From Vibrio atypicus (lineage in GTDB: Bacteria; Pseudomonadota; Gammaproteobacteria; Enterobacterales; Vibrionaceae): a stretch of 64,000 nucleotides of DNA. The position numbers and the translations under genes were made by a program. This document shows positions 50,869 through 61,741 of this stretch, one piece after another (the stretch's first letter is position 1; each line of letters starts with the position of its first letter). The stretch spans positions 186,001 to 250,000 of the forward strand of contig NZ_BLID01000007.1 in the NCBI RefSeq assembly GCF_009811315.1, in the 5' to 3' direction. A model generated the notes under the pieces. The model was not told the DNA's origin. It saw only the letters and a list, made by a program, of their open reading frames with translations, and ran no database searches.

Positions 50869-52431
50869 GTGAGTAAACGTCTGCTCAAGTCTGGCATGAT
50901 CGTGAGTGCCATGACATTGATTTCACGCGTACTTGGCTTAGTGCGTGATGTCGTTGTAGCGAATTTAATGGGTGCGGGTGCAAGTGCTGACGTATTCTTC
51001 TTTGCCAATAAAATCCCCAACTTTTTACGTCGTCTTTTTGCTGAAGGGGCGTTTTCTCAGGCATTTGTCCCGGTATTGACAGAATCACATGCCGCTGGAG
51101 ATATGAATAAGACCCGAGAGCTCATCGCAAGAGCGGCAGGGACGCTTGGGGTTATTGTCTCTATTGTGACCGTTTTAGGTGTACTGGGCTCCGGTGTAGT
51201 CACTGCGATGTTTGGTTTTGGCTGGTTCCTTGATTGGTTGAATGGTGGTCCATCGGCTGAAAAGTTCGAACTTGCCAGCTTGATGCTTAAAATTACCTTT
51301 CCTTATTTATGGTTTATCACTTTTGTTGCGTTGTCTGGGGCAATCTTAAATACGATGGGGAAATTTGCCGTTTCTTCATTTACCCCTGTTTTCCTCAACG
51401 TAATGATCATTTTGTCTGCTTGGTTCATTGCCCCTCAGTTATCCCAGCCAGAAATAGGCTTAGCAATCGGGGTGTTCCTCGGCGGCTTAGTTCAGTTCTT
51501 ATTTCAAATTCCGTTTTTAATTAAAGCGGGCGTGATGGTCAAACCCAAGTGGGGTTGGCGAGATCCTGGTGTTGTTAAAATTCGCACCTTAATGATTCCT
51601 GCTTTATTTGGGGTTTCTGTCAGCCAGATTAACTTATTGTTTGATACTTTTATTGCCAGTTTCCTGCAAACGGGGTCGATCAGTTGGCTTTATTACTCGG
51701 ATCGCTTATTGGAATTTCCTCTTGGTCTATTTGGAATTGCAATCGCGACGGTCATCCTACCCGCGCTGTCACGTAAACATGTCGATGCGCAAAGTGATGG
51801 TTTTGCCCATACCATGGATTGGGGCGTCCGTATGGTGACCTTATTAGGCGTGCCGGCAATGTTAGGCTTGATGGTCCTTGCCAAGCCGATGCTGATGGTG
51901 CTGTTCATGCGTGGTGAATTTAGCCCGCAAGATGTACAGTTTGCCTCGATGTCTTTGGTCGCGTATGCCTCAGGACTATTGAACTTTATGCTGATTAAGG
52001 TTCTCGCTCCTGGCTACTACTCACGTCAAGATACAAAAACACCAGTTAAATATGGCATTATTGCGATGGTAACGAATATGGTATTCAACGCTATTTTTGC
52101 TTGGTTTTATGGTTATGTAGGTCTGGCGATTGCCACCGCTCTGTCTGCTTTTGTTAACATGTCTCTATTATATAGAGGGCTACATATTGCTGGCGTATAT
52201 CGCCTGACGGGTAAAACCATAGCTTTCATTGCCAAGTTGGTGTTTGCTGGTGGAGTGATGGTTGCTGCTATTTTATGGAAACTTGAAGAGATGAGTGTTT
52301 GGCTTACATGGAGCTTTATGGAGCGCGTTATGTGGCTAGTGGCATTAATTGCTCTCGGGGCTGGTGCTTATCTAATCACATTGCTCTGTTTAGGTGTTCG
52401 TCTAAAAGATCTAAAAGCAGCGACAGAGTGA
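50869..52431 (+). CDS. murJ: Lipid II flippase MurJ
   Basis: MOP-superfamily flippase moving lipid II across the inner membrane. 520 aa with 14 TM segments. N-terminal MurJ signature SAMTLISRVLGLVRD and GAGASADVFFFANKIPNFLRRLFAEG (in part) with the essential arginines, plus SWLYYSDRLLEFPLG are visible. The GTG at 50869 follows GAGG by 5 nt and gives the family start MSKRLLKSG. Heads the murJ-ribF-ileS-lspA stretch, with 71 bp to ribF. Confidence 0.95.
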   Translation: MSKRLLKSGMIVSAMTLISRVLGLVRDVVVANLMGAGASADVFFFANKIPNFLRRLFAEGAFSQAFVPVLTESHAAGDMNKTRELIARAAGTLGVIVSIVTVLGVLGSGVVTAMFGFGWFLDWLNGGPSAEKFELASLMLKITFPYLWFITFVALSGAILNTMGKFAVSSFTPVFLNVMIILSAWFIAPQLSQPEIGLAIGVFLGGLVQFLFQIPFLIKAGVMVKPKWGWRDPGVVKIRTLMIPALFGVSVSQINLLFDTFIASFLQTGSISWLYYSDRLLEFPLGLFGIAIATVILPALSRKHVDAQSDGFAHTMDWGVRMVTLLGVPAMLGLMVLAKPMLMVLFMRGEFSPQDVQFASMSLVAYASGLLNFMLIKVLAPGYYSRQDTKTPVKYGIIAMVTNMVFNAIFAWFYGYVGLAIATALSAFVNMSLLYRGLHIAGVYRLTGKTIAFIAKLVFAGGVMVAAILWKLEEMSVWLTWSFMERVMWLVALIALGAGAYLITLLCLGVRLKDLKAATE

Positions 52432-52502
52432 GACTGATTAGTATATAATCCGTCGGTTTCACGCGATATAAATATTAAGTTACAGGTTTCTAGCAGCTTC
52501 CA

Positions 52503-53447
52503 ATGGAATTGATCCGAGGTATTCAGAATATAAAGTCACACCATGCAGGGTGTGTATTGACGATCGGAAACTTCGATGGTGTCCATCTCGGACATCAAGA
52601 GGTCTTGCGACAAGTGTCTGAACAGGCAAAAGAATTAGGTTTGCCTTCAACAGTGATGACATTTGATCCTCAACCATTGGAGCTATTTGCTAAAGAGAAA
52701 GCACCTGCAAGATTAGCCCGTTTAAGAGACAAGTTTGTTCAACTCAGTAAACTCGATATAGAGCGTTTACTTTGTGTAAACTTTAATCTGAAGTTTGCTA
52801 ATCAAACGGCGGACGAGTTTATTAGTGACTTGTTGGTAAAGCGTTTGGGTGTTAAGTTTCTCGTCGTTGGCGATGATTTCTGCTTTGGGCGTGGTCGTGA
52901 AGGCAACTTTTCGATGCTCAAAGAAGCCGGGAAAAAGTACGGTTTTGAGGTCGTCAGCACGCAAAGCTACCGTATGCAAGAATTGCGAGTCAGCAGTACT
53001 GCTATTCGCGAAGCATTAGCGCAAGATAAGCTTGATGTTGCTGCAGGTATGCTGGGGCGCAACTATAGTATCAGTGGTCGAGTGTCTCATGGCCGAAAAC
53101 TAGGACGAACCATAGGTTTCCCTACGGCAAACATCCCACTGAAACGATGCGTATCACCGGTTTCTGGTGTTTATGTCGTTCAAGCACTTGGCCTTGGCAA
53201 TAAAGCGATAGGCGGTGTGGCGAACATTGGTAATAGACCAACCGTAAACGGCGTTCGCCAACAACTAGAAGTACATTTATTCGACTTTCAAGCCAACTTA
53301 TATGGCAAACAATTAGAAATTGTACTTTTACACAAGCTGCGAGATGAGCATAAATTTGACTCTTTCGACGCTTTGAAACAACAAATAGAATTGGATGCTG
53401 ATGCCGCAAGGGTGTGGCTGCATCAGCTTGAAGACCAAGCGGTTTAG
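52503..53447 (+). CDS. ribF: Bifunctional riboflavin kinase/FAD synthetase
   Basis: Makes FMN and then FAD. 314 aa: N-terminal FMN adenylyltransferase (HIGH-like GNFDGVHLGH, 21-30; ISSTAIRE-type SSTAIREAL) and C-terminal riboflavin kinase from about 185 (GRTIGFPTANIPL and the catalytic Glu region LEVHLFDF). The start matches the E. coli N-terminus (MxLIRGI), but no Shine-Dalgarno is visible. Followed by ileS after 55 bp, the conserved ribF-ileS-lspA-fkpB-ispH order. Confidence 0.96.
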   Translation: MELIRGIQNIKSHHAGCVLTIGNFDGVHLGHQEVLRQVSEQAKELGLPSTVMTFDPQPLELFAKEKAPARLARLRDKFVQLSKLDIERLLCVNFNLKFANQTADEFISDLLVKRLGVKFLVVGDDFCFGRGREGNFSMLKEAGKKYGFEVVSTQSYRMQELRVSSTAIREALAQDKLDVAAGMLGRNYSISGRVSHGRKLGRTIGFPTANIPLKRCVSPVSGVYVVQALGLGNKAIGGVANIGNRPTVNGVRQQLEVHLFDFQANLYGKQLEIVLLHKLRDEHKFDSFDALKQQIELDADAARVWLHQLEDQAV

Positions 53448-53502
53448 TTCACTGCTTGGCATAATGTCTAACTGTCACCCAACACAACGGAATTAAGAAT
53501 CG

Positions 53503-56343
53503 ATGAGTGAGTATAAAGATACCCTGAACCTTCCTGAAACAGGGTTTCCGATGCGCGGTAATCTGGCCAATCGCGAGCCAGAAATGCTTAAGCGTTGGTA
53601 TAAAGAAGACCTTTACGGTGAAATCCGCAAAGCGAAGAAAGGCAAAAAATCTTTCGTCCTACACGATGGCCCTCCATACGCGAACGGCGACATTCATATT
53701 GGCCACGCGCTAAACAAGATTCTTAAAGACATTATTATTAAATCCAAAACACTTTCTGGTTTTGATGCACCGTACATTCCTGGTTGGGACTGTCACGGCC
53801 TACCAATTGAACTAATGGTAGAAAAGAAAAAAGGCAAACCAGGCCAAAAGATTTCTGCATCTGAATTCCGCGAGGAATGTCGTAAATATGCAGCGGGTCA
53901 GGTTGAAGGCCAAAAAGAGAGCTTTAAGCGTCTTGGTATCATGGGTGAGTGGGACAAACCTTACCGCACTATGGACTTTGGCACAGAAGCAAACATTATC
54001 CGTGCACTAGGTAAAATTGCAGATAATGGCCACCTACTAAAAGGTTTTAAACCTGTTCACTGGTGTACAGACTGTGGCAGTGCACTTGCGGAAGCAGAAG
54101 TCGAATACAAAGACAAAGTCTCTCCATCTATCGATGTGAAATTCACAGCGGCAGACGAAGCAGCACTGCTTGAGAAATTCTCTTTAGCTGATGGCCACGA
54201 AGGCCAGGGCGAGATCTCAATTGTTATCTGGACAACAACGCCATGGACACTGCCTGCAAACCGCGCAGTGTGTCTACGTGATGATCTAGAGTACGTACTG
54301 ATCCAAGTCGAAGCAAATGGTGAGCAACCAGCGCAACGTATCGTTGTAGCTTCTGAATTAGCAAAAGACGTTATGGATCGCGCGGGTATCGAGCATTTCC
54401 ACAACCTTGGTTTTGCTAAAGGTGCGGATCTAGAGCTTGCTCAGTTCAACCACCCATTCTACGACTTTACAGTTCCTGCGATCCTTGGCGATCACGTGAC
54501 AACTGACTCAGGTACTGGTGTGGTTCACACTGCTCCTGGTCACGGTCAAGAAGACTTTGTAGTTGGTAAAAAATACAATCTAGAAGTTGCTAACCCAGTC
54601 GGTTCGAATGGCGTTTACCTACCGGATACAGAGCTATTCGCTGGTCAGCACGTATTTAAAGCAAACGACTCTGTTTTAGAAGTTCTAAAAGAGAAAGGTG
54701 CACTACTGCATCACCATGCGTACGAGCACAGCTACCCACATTGTTGGAGACACAAAACTCCAATTATCTTCCGTGCAACACCACAGTGGTTCATTTCTAT
54801 GGATCAAGCCGGTCTACGTGCAAAAGCACTAGAGTCAATCAAAGGTGTTGAGTGGTTGCCAGAATGGGGTCAAAGCCGCATTGAAGGTATGATTGAAGGT
54901 CGTCCTGAGTGGTGTATCTCTCGTCAACGTACTTGGGGTGTGCCAATCGCTCTATTCGTTCACAAAGAGACTGCTGAGCTGCACCCGAATTCACTAGAGC
55001 TTATTGAAAAGGTAGCGCAGCTAGTTGAAGAGAAAGGTATTCAAGCATGGTGGGATGTGGATGCAGCGGACCTAATGGGTACTGAAGACGCAGCTAACTA
55101 TGAGAAAGTCCTTGATACGCTAGACGTATGGTTCGACTCAGGTGTGACTCACTACTCTGTGGTTGATTCTCGCGAAGAGTACAACGGTAACAGTGCTGAT
55201 CTATACCTTGAAGGTTCTGACCAACACCGTGGTTGGTTCCAATCTTCTTTGATTTCATCAATTGCGATGAAAGACGAAGCGCCATACAAGCAAGTGCTGA
55301 CGCACGGTTTTGTGGTTGATGGTCACGGCCGTAAGATGTCTAAATCAATCGGTAACGTTGTAGCACCAAAAGACGTAACCAACAAACTAGGTGCAGACAT
55401 TCTGCGTCTATGGGTTGCATCTACAGACTATACGGGTGAAGTTGCGGTTTCTGATGAAATCCTTAAGCGTTCAGCTGATGCGTACCGTCGTATTCGTAAC
55501 ACAGCACGTTTCTTCCTAGCGAACCTAAATGGCTTCAACCCTGAAACGGATATTGTTCCTGCAGAAGAAATGGTTGCACTGGATCGCTGGGCTGTAGGTC
55601 GTGCTCTCGCTGCTCAAGAAGAGATCGTTAAAGCGTACGGTGAGTACAATACTCACGCAGTAACGCAGCGTCTAATGCAGTTCTGTTCAATTGAAATGGG
55701 TTCATTCTACCTAGACGTGATTAAAGACCGTCAGTACACAGCGAAATTGGGTGGCCACGCTCAACGCAGTTGTCAGACTGCGCTTTACTACATCGTAGAA
55801 GCGCTAGTTCGTTGGATGGCTCCTATCATGTCATTCACAGCAGATGAAATCTGGAACGAAATGCCAGGCCAGCGTGATAAGTTCGTATTCACTGGTGAGT
55901 GGTTCGATGGTCTATTCGGTCTAGCTGAAGGTGAAGAGCTAAATAACGAATTCTGGGCTGAAATCCAGTCAGTTCGTGGTGGCGTTAACAAACTGCTAGA
56001 AGATGCTCGTAAAGAGAAAACCATTGGTGGTTCTCTACAAGCGCAAGTGACGCTTTATGCGGATGATGCACTAGCGGCGAAAATCAACAAGCTAGAAGAT
56101 GAGCTACGTTTCGTATTGCTAACATCGGCTGCAGTGGTTAAGCCTCTAAGCGAAAAGTCAGACACAGCACAAGCGACCGACGTTGAAGGCTTGTTTGTTG
56201 AAGTACAAGCGATTGAAGCTGAGAAGTGTGACCGTTGTTGGCACCACACACCAGACGTAGGCACAATCGAAGGTCACGAGAAGATTTGTGGTCGTTGTGT
56301 GTCGAACGTTGATGGTGAAGGTGAAGTTCGCAAGTTCGCTTAA
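53503..56343 (+). CDS. ileS: Isoleucyl-tRNA synthetase
   Basis: Class-I synthetase with editing. 946 aa (938 in E. coli): HIGH in DIHIGHALN (about 64-67), the CP1 editing domain including [13 protein letters not shown] and the [16 protein letters not shown] pocket, KMSKS at 611-615, and a C-terminal zinc finger with CDRC and CGRC pairs. This is the bacterial type I form, sensitive to mupirocin by family. Strong codon bias. The 3' UTR holds an ERIC-like repeat before the terminator. Confidence 0.97.
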   Translation: MSEYKDTLNLPETGFPMRGNLANREPEMLKRWYKEDLYGEIRKAKKGKKSFVLHDGPPYANGDIHIGHALNKILKDIIIKSKTLSGFDAPYIPGWDCHGLPIELMVEKKKGKPGQKISASEFREECRKYAAGQVEGQKESFKRLGIMGEWDKPYRTMDFGTEANIIRALGKIADNGHLLKGFKPVHWCTDCGSALAEAEVEYKDKVSPSIDVKFTAADEAALLEKFSLADGHEGQGEISIVIWTTTPWTLPANRAVCLRDDLEYVLIQVEANGEQPAQRIVVASELAKDVMDRAGIEHFHNLGFAKGADLELAQFNHPFYDFTVPAILGDHVTTDSGTGVVHTAPGHGQEDFVVGKKYNLEVANPVGSNGVYLPDTELFAGQHVFKANDSVLEVLKEKGALLHHHAYEHSYPHCWRHKTPIIFRATPQWFISMDQAGLRAKALESIKGVEWLPEWGQSRIEGMIEGRPEWCISRQRTWGVPIALFVHKETAELHPNSLELIEKVAQLVEEKGIQAWWDVDAADLMGTEDAANYEKVLDTLDVWFDSGVTHYSVVDSREEYNGNSADLYLEGSDQHRGWFQSSLISSIAMKDEAPYKQVLTHGFVVDGHGRKMSKSIGNVVAPKDVTNKLGADILRLWVASTDYTGEVAVSDEILKRSADAYRRIRNTARFFLANLNGFNPETDIVPAEEMVALDRWAVGRALAAQEEIVKAYGEYNTHAVTQRLMQFCSIEMGSFYLDVIKDRQYTAKLGGHAQRSCQTALYYIVEALVRWMAPIMSFTADEIWNEMPGQRDKFVFTGEWFDGLFGLAEGEELNNEFWAEIQSVRGGVNKLLEDARKEKTIGGSLQAQVTLYADDALAAKINKLEDELRFVLLTSAAVVKPLSEKSDTAQATDVEGLFVEVQAIEAEKCDRCWHHTPDVGTIEGHEKICGRCVSNVDGEGEVRKFA

Positions 56344-56348
56344 TTGCT

Positions 56349-56467
56349 CGTCATTCTTGGCACTGTAGCTGTGTTGACTGCACTGACTCGCTCCATCACA
56401 TAGGAAAACTATGCTCAGGAGCCTCGTAAGCTTGTCGCCTTGCTACAGCACCAATAATTTAGAGCAA
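56349..56467. repeat. ERIC/IRU-like repeat in the ileS 3' UTR
   Basis: Second copy of the element at 29725-29843. Ends GTAGC/GCTAC pair over the whole length and the centre folds CATAG-GAAAA-CTATG. Core GTTGACTGCACTGACTCGC, ACTATGCTCAGGAG, CTTGTCGCCTTGC and final ATTTAGAGC follow the ERIC consensus order. Confidence 0.75.
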
Positions 56468-56497
56468 GAGTTCTCGGAACTTTATTGAAATTTTATA

Positions 56498-56524
56498 GCC
56501 CCAGTATCTACTGGGGTTATTTTT
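56498..56524 (+). terminator. Terminator of ileS
   Basis: CCCCAGTA/TACTGGGG palindrome, then TTATTTTT; it separates ileS from lspA. Confidence 0.85.
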
Positions 56525-56549
56525 AGGATTTATTTCTTTAGGGGATAAG

Positions 56550-57053
56550 ATGTCAAACATTCCACTAAAACAATCAGGTGTGCGCTGGCTATGGTTAGCC
56601 GTGTTGATCTTTATTGCGGACATCGCGATTAAACTGTTTGTTATGGACAATATGGGTTATGGCTGGGCAAATCGTATTGAGGTATTGCCTTTCTTCAATT
56701 TCCTCTATGTTCATAACTATGGAGCTGCGTTTAGCTTTTTGAGCGATCAAGCAGGTTGGCAACGTTGGTTCTTTACCGGTATCGCATTCTTAGTGACAGG
56801 CATGCTGACTTACTGGATGAGCAAGCTACCAGCCAAAGAAAAGTGGAACAACATTGCTTACGCCATGATCATTGGTGGAGCCGTTGGTAACGTCTTTGAC
56901 CGCGTGGTACACGGCTTTGTTGTGGACTATCTTGATTTCTTCTGGGGTGATTATCATTGGCCTGCATTCAATCTAGCGGACACGACTATCTGTATTGGTG
57001 CGGCAATGATCATTCTTGATGGCTTTCGCAAGAAAGAAGATGCCAAAGCTTAA
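56550..57053 (+). CDS. lspA: Prolipoprotein signal peptidase II
   Basis: Aspartic protease cleaving lipoprotein signal peptides after Lgt acts. 167 aa with four TM segments. Catalytic aspartates are in [21 protein letters not shown] (in part) and FNLADTTI; the substrate-binding NYGAAFSFL is present. AGGGGAT stands before the ATG. It has its own terminator, so despite classical synteny fkpB-ispH is a separate unit. Confidence 0.96.
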   Translation: MSNIPLKQSGVRWLWLAVLIFIADIAIKLFVMDNMGYGWANRIEVLPFFNFLYVHNYGAAFSFLSDQAGWQRWFFTGIAFLVTGMLTYWMSKLPAKEKWNNIAYAMIIGGAVGNVFDRVVHGFVVDYLDFFWGDYHWPAFNLADTTICIGAAMIILDGFRKKEDAKA

Positions 57054-57076
57054 ATCGTGATTAATTGAATAACCCT

Positions 57077-57113
57077 AAGCGCTGTCTGTTGATTCAGGCG
57101 GCGCTTTTCTTTA
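57077..57113 (+). terminator. Terminator of lspA
   Basis: A 12-bp stem beginning AAGCGC and ending GCGCTT with a 6-nt loop, followed by TTCTTT. Confidence 0.85.
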
Positions 57114-57191
57114 TGTTGATGCCCAAGTCGACAGTTATTCGTATTACAAAGTTAAAAGAGTCGACAAACCTAACCACAAGGAAGCAGTAAC

Positions 57192-57623
57192 GTGACAACA
57201 ATCGCCCAAGACTCAGCAGTAACTCTGCATTTTACCATTAAGATGAACGACGGCTCTGTCGCTGATAGCACTCATAACATGGGTAAGCCAGCTAAGTTAG
57301 TGATTGGGGACGGAAGTTTAAGTGAGAACTTTGAAAACTGCCTGATTGGTCTACAGCAAGGTGATAGCAAAGCCATTGAACTGAAAGCTCAAGACGCATT
57401 TGGAATGCCAAATCCTGACAGTATTCATCATATGGACCGTGCTAAGTTTGTCGGCGATGCTGAAGTTGAAGTCGGCACTATCATGGCTTTTTCTGGCCCT
57501 GATGGTATGGAAATTCCTGGAATCATTACCGAAATTGCAGGTGATTCAGTAACAGTCGATTTCAACCATCCGCTAGCCGGACAAGATGTGACTTTTGAAG
57601 TTGAGATTTTGACAGTAGAATAG
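57192..57623 (+). CDS. fkpB: FKBP-type peptidyl-prolyl isomerase (FkpB/SlpA)
   Basis: Cytosolic SlyD-like prolyl isomerase/chaperone. 143 aa (149 in E. coli); split FKBP domain with an inserted flap (EAQDAFG-like [16 protein letters not shown]) and the conserved [19 protein letters not shown]-terminus. It lacks the histidine-rich metal tail of SlyD. GTG start behind AAGGA at about 9 nt. 26 bp from ispH, so co-transcribed. Confidence 0.94.
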   Translation: MTTIAQDSAVTLHFTIKMNDGSVADSTHNMGKPAKLVIGDGSLSENFENCLIGLQQGDSKAIELKAQDAFGMPNPDSIHHMDRAKFVGDAEVEVGTIMAFSGPDGMEIPGIITEIAGDSVTVDFNHPLAGQDVTFEVEILTVE

Positions 57624-57649
57624 CCAGCCAGAGCGAAAATATAACCACC

Positions 57650-58615
57650 ATGAGCAATGAAATGAAAATTCTTTTAGCCAACCCTCGCGGTTTTTGTGCC
57701 GGTGTTGATCGCGCGATCAGTATCGTTGAGCGTGCATTAGAAATGTATCAGCCACCGATTTATGTTCGCCATGAAGTCGTGCATAACCGTTTTGTTGTTG
57801 AGGGTCTTAAACAGCGCGGCGCAATATTTGTTGAAGAGCTGCATGAAGTACCTGATGACAATATTGTTATCTTTTCCGCTCATGGTGTGTCTCAAGCGGT
57901 TCGCAAAGAAGCTAAAGAGCGTGATCTTACTGTGTTTGATGCGACTTGCCCATTGGTTACAAAAGTTCATATGGAAGTGGCTCGCGCAAGTCGCAAGCAT
58001 ATGGAAGTGGTTCTGATTGGTCATGCTGGTCACCCTGAAGTCGAAGGTACAATGGGGCAATATGCGAGCGAGCAAGGTGGTATGTACTTGGTTGAAACGC
58101 CAGCAGATGTTGAAGCTCTAAAAGCTAAGGTTAATGATCCAAGCAAATTGCACTATGTTAGCCAAACAACACTGTCTGTTGATGAAACGGCAGATGTGAT
58201 TGAAGAATTACGCCGTGTCTTCCCTGATATTCAAGGCCCTCGAAAAGATGATATCTGTTACGCGACTCAGAACCGCCAAGATGCAGTGCGTGAGATGGCA
58301 ACGGATGTGGATGTCGTGATTGTTGTTGGCTCAAAGAACTCATCAAACTCGACGCGTTTGAAAGAGTTAGCTGAGAAACTGGGCACGCCAGGATTTCTAA
58401 CTGATTGCCCAGAAGATATTAAACCTGAGTGGTTTGAAGGAAAAGTTAAGGTCGGCGTAACAGCGGGCGCATCTGCACCGGAAGAGCTTGTGAATCAGAT
58501 CTTAGAAAGAATTAAAGAACTAGTGGGTACTCGCTCAGTCGAAGAAATTCAAGGTCGTGAAGAGAACATGTTCTTTGAAGTACCTAAAGAGCTGCAAATT
58601 AAGCAAGTTGACTAA
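57650..58615 (+). CDS. ispH: 4-hydroxy-3-methylbut-2-enyl diphosphate reductase
   Basis: Last step of the MEP pathway to IPP and DMAPP; a [4Fe-4S] enzyme. 321 aa; cluster ligands Cys16 ([10 protein letters not shown]), Cys100 ([11 protein letters not shown]) and Cys203 ([10 protein letters not shown]), with the catalytic Glu region ([10 protein letters not shown]) and SxN ([10 protein letters not shown]). The first ATG is used; a second ATG four codons later would match the E. coli length better, and neither has a strong Shine-Dalgarno. ErpA, its likely cluster donor, is in this window. Confidence 0.96.
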   Translation: MSNEMKILLANPRGFCAGVDRAISIVERALEMYQPPIYVRHEVVHNRFVVEGLKQRGAIFVEELHEVPDDNIVIFSAHGVSQAVRKEAKERDLTVFDATCPLVTKVHMEVARASRKHMEVVLIGHAGHPEVEGTMGQYASEQGGMYLVETPADVEALKAKVNDPSKLHYVSQTTLSVDETADVIEELRRVFPDIQGPRKDDICYATQNRQDAVREMATDVDVVIVVGSKNSSNSTRLKELAEKLGTPGFLTDCPEDIKPEWFEGKVKVGVTAGASAPEELVNQILERIKELVGTRSVEEIQGREENMFFEVPKELQIKQVD

Positions 58616-58629
58616 ATACATTGATTAAG

Positions 58630-58657
58630 AAAAGCCAGCGGTAATCGCTGGCTTTTT
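58630..58657 (+). terminator. Terminator of fkpB-ispH
   Basis: AAAAGCCAGCG/CGCTGGCTTTT with a 5-nt loop and T-run. Confidence 0.92.
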
Positions 58658-58676
58658 TACATTTTCAGATAGAGAT

Positions 58677-58699
58677 AAGGCTCCCGAGGGAGCCTTTTT
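58677..58699. terminator. Second terminator, ispH / cstA-like gene
   Basis: AAGGCTCC/GGAGCCTT with TTTTTG on the plus strand; the minus-strand tail is weaker. Confidence 0.7.
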
Positions 58700-58725
58700 G
58701 TATAGCAAGCGAAGTGCTGTTGGCT

Positions 58726-60210
58726 TTATGCAGTTTCAGTGACTGCTTGTGGTTTTTCTTCATCAGCAAGGTCGGTTTCGCCTTTCCCTTTTGATGTTTT
58801 GATTACGTAAGCCGTTACTGCTAGTGCAAATAGGATTCCTGAGACGGTTGATACCTGAATTGGTAGACCGAAACCAAGGGTACTGTTGTTCAAAATGAAC
58901 GTTGCACATACAGTTGTCATGAACATCGCTGGGATAGTTGTAATCCAGTGCAGCTTGTTATGGCGTAGTAGGTAAGCCGATGCAGTCCACAGCATCATTA
59001 CCGCTGTTGATTGGTTAGCAAAGCCGAAGTAGCGCCAAATAACGCCGAAATCTACTTGAGTTAAGATGCCACCAATGATGAATAGTGGAACAGCCATCAT
59101 TAGTCGATTGCGTAGTGCTTTCTGGTCAACGTTAAAATATTCAGCAAGGATTAAACGGCTAGAGCGGAATGCCGTGTCACCTGAAGTGATTGGTAAAATA
59201 ACCACACCTAGGAAAGCAACGATACCACCGAAGACACCAAGTAGACCAAATGATGCACTGTAGACGACATTACCTGGACCACCGTTCTTAACTGCCTCAG
59301 AAAGTGATTCTAGTGAGCCGAAGAAAGAAAGCGCAATCGCACACCAGATAAGAGCAATTACACCCTCACCAATCATTGCACCGTAAAAGACAAAGCGACC
59401 ATTCTTTTCATTTTCCATACAACGAGCCATTAGTGGCGATTGTGTCGCGTGGAAGCCTGAGATAGCACCACAAGCGATGGTAATGAATAGAGCAGGCCAT
59501 AAAGGCATATCGTTCGGGTTTAGATTGCTCAGCATGTCGCTGACTTGGAAATCGCCCATAACTGTGTGCTCGCTTGAGAAAGCCACTGCAGTCATCAAGC
59601 CAACAGACATAAAGATTAGTAGTGCACCGAATAGAGGGTAGAAGCGACCGATTATCTTATCGACAGGAACAATCGTTGCGATGATGTAGTAAGCAAAGAT
59701 GGCGATAACCATTGTCGTCATGCTGACATTTAAGCTGGTTTGATCGTTGATAAGGTTGGTGATCATGCCTGCTGGAGCAGAAACAAATACCACACCAACT
59801 AGCAGTAATAGAACAATGGCAAAGATGTTCATAAAGTGTTTAGCGCCATTGCCTAGGTATCGACCCGTGATAGTTGGTACGGATGCACCGCCATTGCGCA
59901 CCGATAACATACCGGAGAAGTAGTCATGTACGGCACCAGCGAAGATACAGCCAACGACAATCCATAACATTGCTGCCGGGCCGTAAAGCGCCCCCATGAT
60001 TGGCCCGAAGATTGGACCTACACCCGCAATGTTGAGTAGCTGGACAAGGTAAACTTTTTTCGTCGACATTGGTACGTAGTCAACACCATCTTGCTTGGTA
60101 TGAGCAGGTGTTTGACGTTTTTCGTTAATACCAAATACTTTCTCAATGAAAGCACCATAAATAAAGTAGCCGCCGATGAGGGCTGCAACGCAGGTGAGAA
60201 ACCACAACAT
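58726..60210 (-). CDS. CstA-family peptide/pyruvate-type transporter
   Basis: Member of the carbon-starvation (CstA) family of inner-membrane importers; E. coli relatives take up peptides (CstA) or pyruvate (BtsT). 494 aa with about 13 hydrophobic segments. The conserved core QLLNIAGVGPIFGPIMGALYGP, DYFSGMLSVRNGG, GAISGFHATQSPLMARC and ITSGDTAFRSSRLI are intact. It is about 200 residues shorter than E. coli CstA/BtsT, so it belongs to the compact subgroup and the substrate is open. AAGGAAT stands 9 nt before the ATG. Confidence 0.9.
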   Translation of the reverse strand: MLWFLTCVAALIGGYFIYGAFIEKVFGINEKRQTPAHTKQDGVDYVPMSTKKVYLVQLLNIAGVGPIFGPIMGALYGPAAMLWIVVGCIFAGAVHDYFSGMLSVRNGGASVPTITGRYLGNGAKHFMNIFAIVLLLLVGVVFVSAPAGMITNLINDQTSLNVSMTTMVIAIFAYYIIATIVPVDKIIGRFYPLFGALLIFMSVGLMTAVAFSSEHTVMGDFQVSDMLSNLNPNDMPLWPALFITIACGAISGFHATQSPLMARCMENEKNGRFVFYGAMIGEGVIALIWCAIALSFFGSLESLSEAVKNGGPGNVVYSASFGLLGVFGGIVAFLGVVILPITSGDTAFRSSRLILAEYFNVDQKALRNRLMMAVPLFIIGGILTQVDFGVIWRYFGFANQSTAVMMLWTASAYLLRHNKLHWITTIPAMFMTTVCATFILNNSTLGFGLPIQVSTVSGILFALAVTAYVIKTSKGKGETDLADEEKPQAVTETA

Positions 60211-60410
60211 AACACTTATTCCTTAGTATTTAAGCTCACCATGGATATTACGGAGTCTCTTAGCAAGATACATTCGCTTCTGAAGTGAGTGGTCGTATTG
60301 TAGTTTTAGTGGTAATAACTCAACTTGAGCGGTTTTTATCTCTCATAAGTGGCAATTTCACCAATTTAGTGTTTTAGTTAAAAGAACAGTTGAAAAAGTG
60401 AAGAAAAACA

Positions 60411-60752
60411 ATGAGAAAGATTGTATTGGTTCTGATATCTCTATCATTAATGGCGTGCATGGCATCTCCAGAACAGCTTGCACAAGAGGGCAATTGGTAC
60501 GAGATTGGTTATCAAGATGGTGTGTCCGGTCACACTCAGCGTTCAGTGAAAAACCTATCTAAGTTAGGTTCAGCGAAATATGGTGAATATGAGCAAGGTT
60601 ATCTAGAGGGTGTGGATGAGTATTGTAACCCCAACTTTGCGTATCAAATCGGTCTATCTGGGCAATATTATGAAGGGGTTTGCGAAGGCACTCAGTATGG
60701 ACAAAAGTTTCGTATGGAGTGGCAACGTGGTTGGAATGAATATAACCAGTAA
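60411..60752 (+). CDS. Lipoprotein of the DUF2799 family
   Basis: 113 aa with a lipoprotein signal (lipobox LMAC, lipidated Cys16 or so). The mature part is tyrosine/glycine-rich with repeated Gly-Tyr-x-Asp/Glu-Gly units: WYEIGYQDGVSG, YEQGYLEGVDEYC, YQIGLSGQYYEGVC. This is the DUF2799 pattern. Function unknown. Residue Met after the Cys suggests outer-membrane sorting by Lol rather than inner-membrane retention. Weak Shine-Dalgarno. Monocistronic and convergent with murQ. Confidence 0.85.
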   Translation: MRKIVLVLISLSLMACMASPEQLAQEGNWYEIGYQDGVSGHTQRSVKNLSKLGSAKYGEYEQGYLEGVDEYCNPNFAYQIGLSGQYYEGVCEGTQYGQKFRMEWQRGWNEYNQ

Positions 60753-60770
60753 ATGAGATAACCGCTGAAT

Positions 60771-60797
60771 AAGAGGGAGGAGAGACCTCTCCCTCTT
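60771..60797. terminator. Possible bidirectional terminator DUF2799 gene / murQ
   Basis: AAGAGGGA/TCCCTCTT stem with an imperfect inner part; short T tails only. Confidence 0.5.
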
Positions 60798-60802
60798 AAT
60801 AC

Positions 60803-61741
<939 letters not shown>

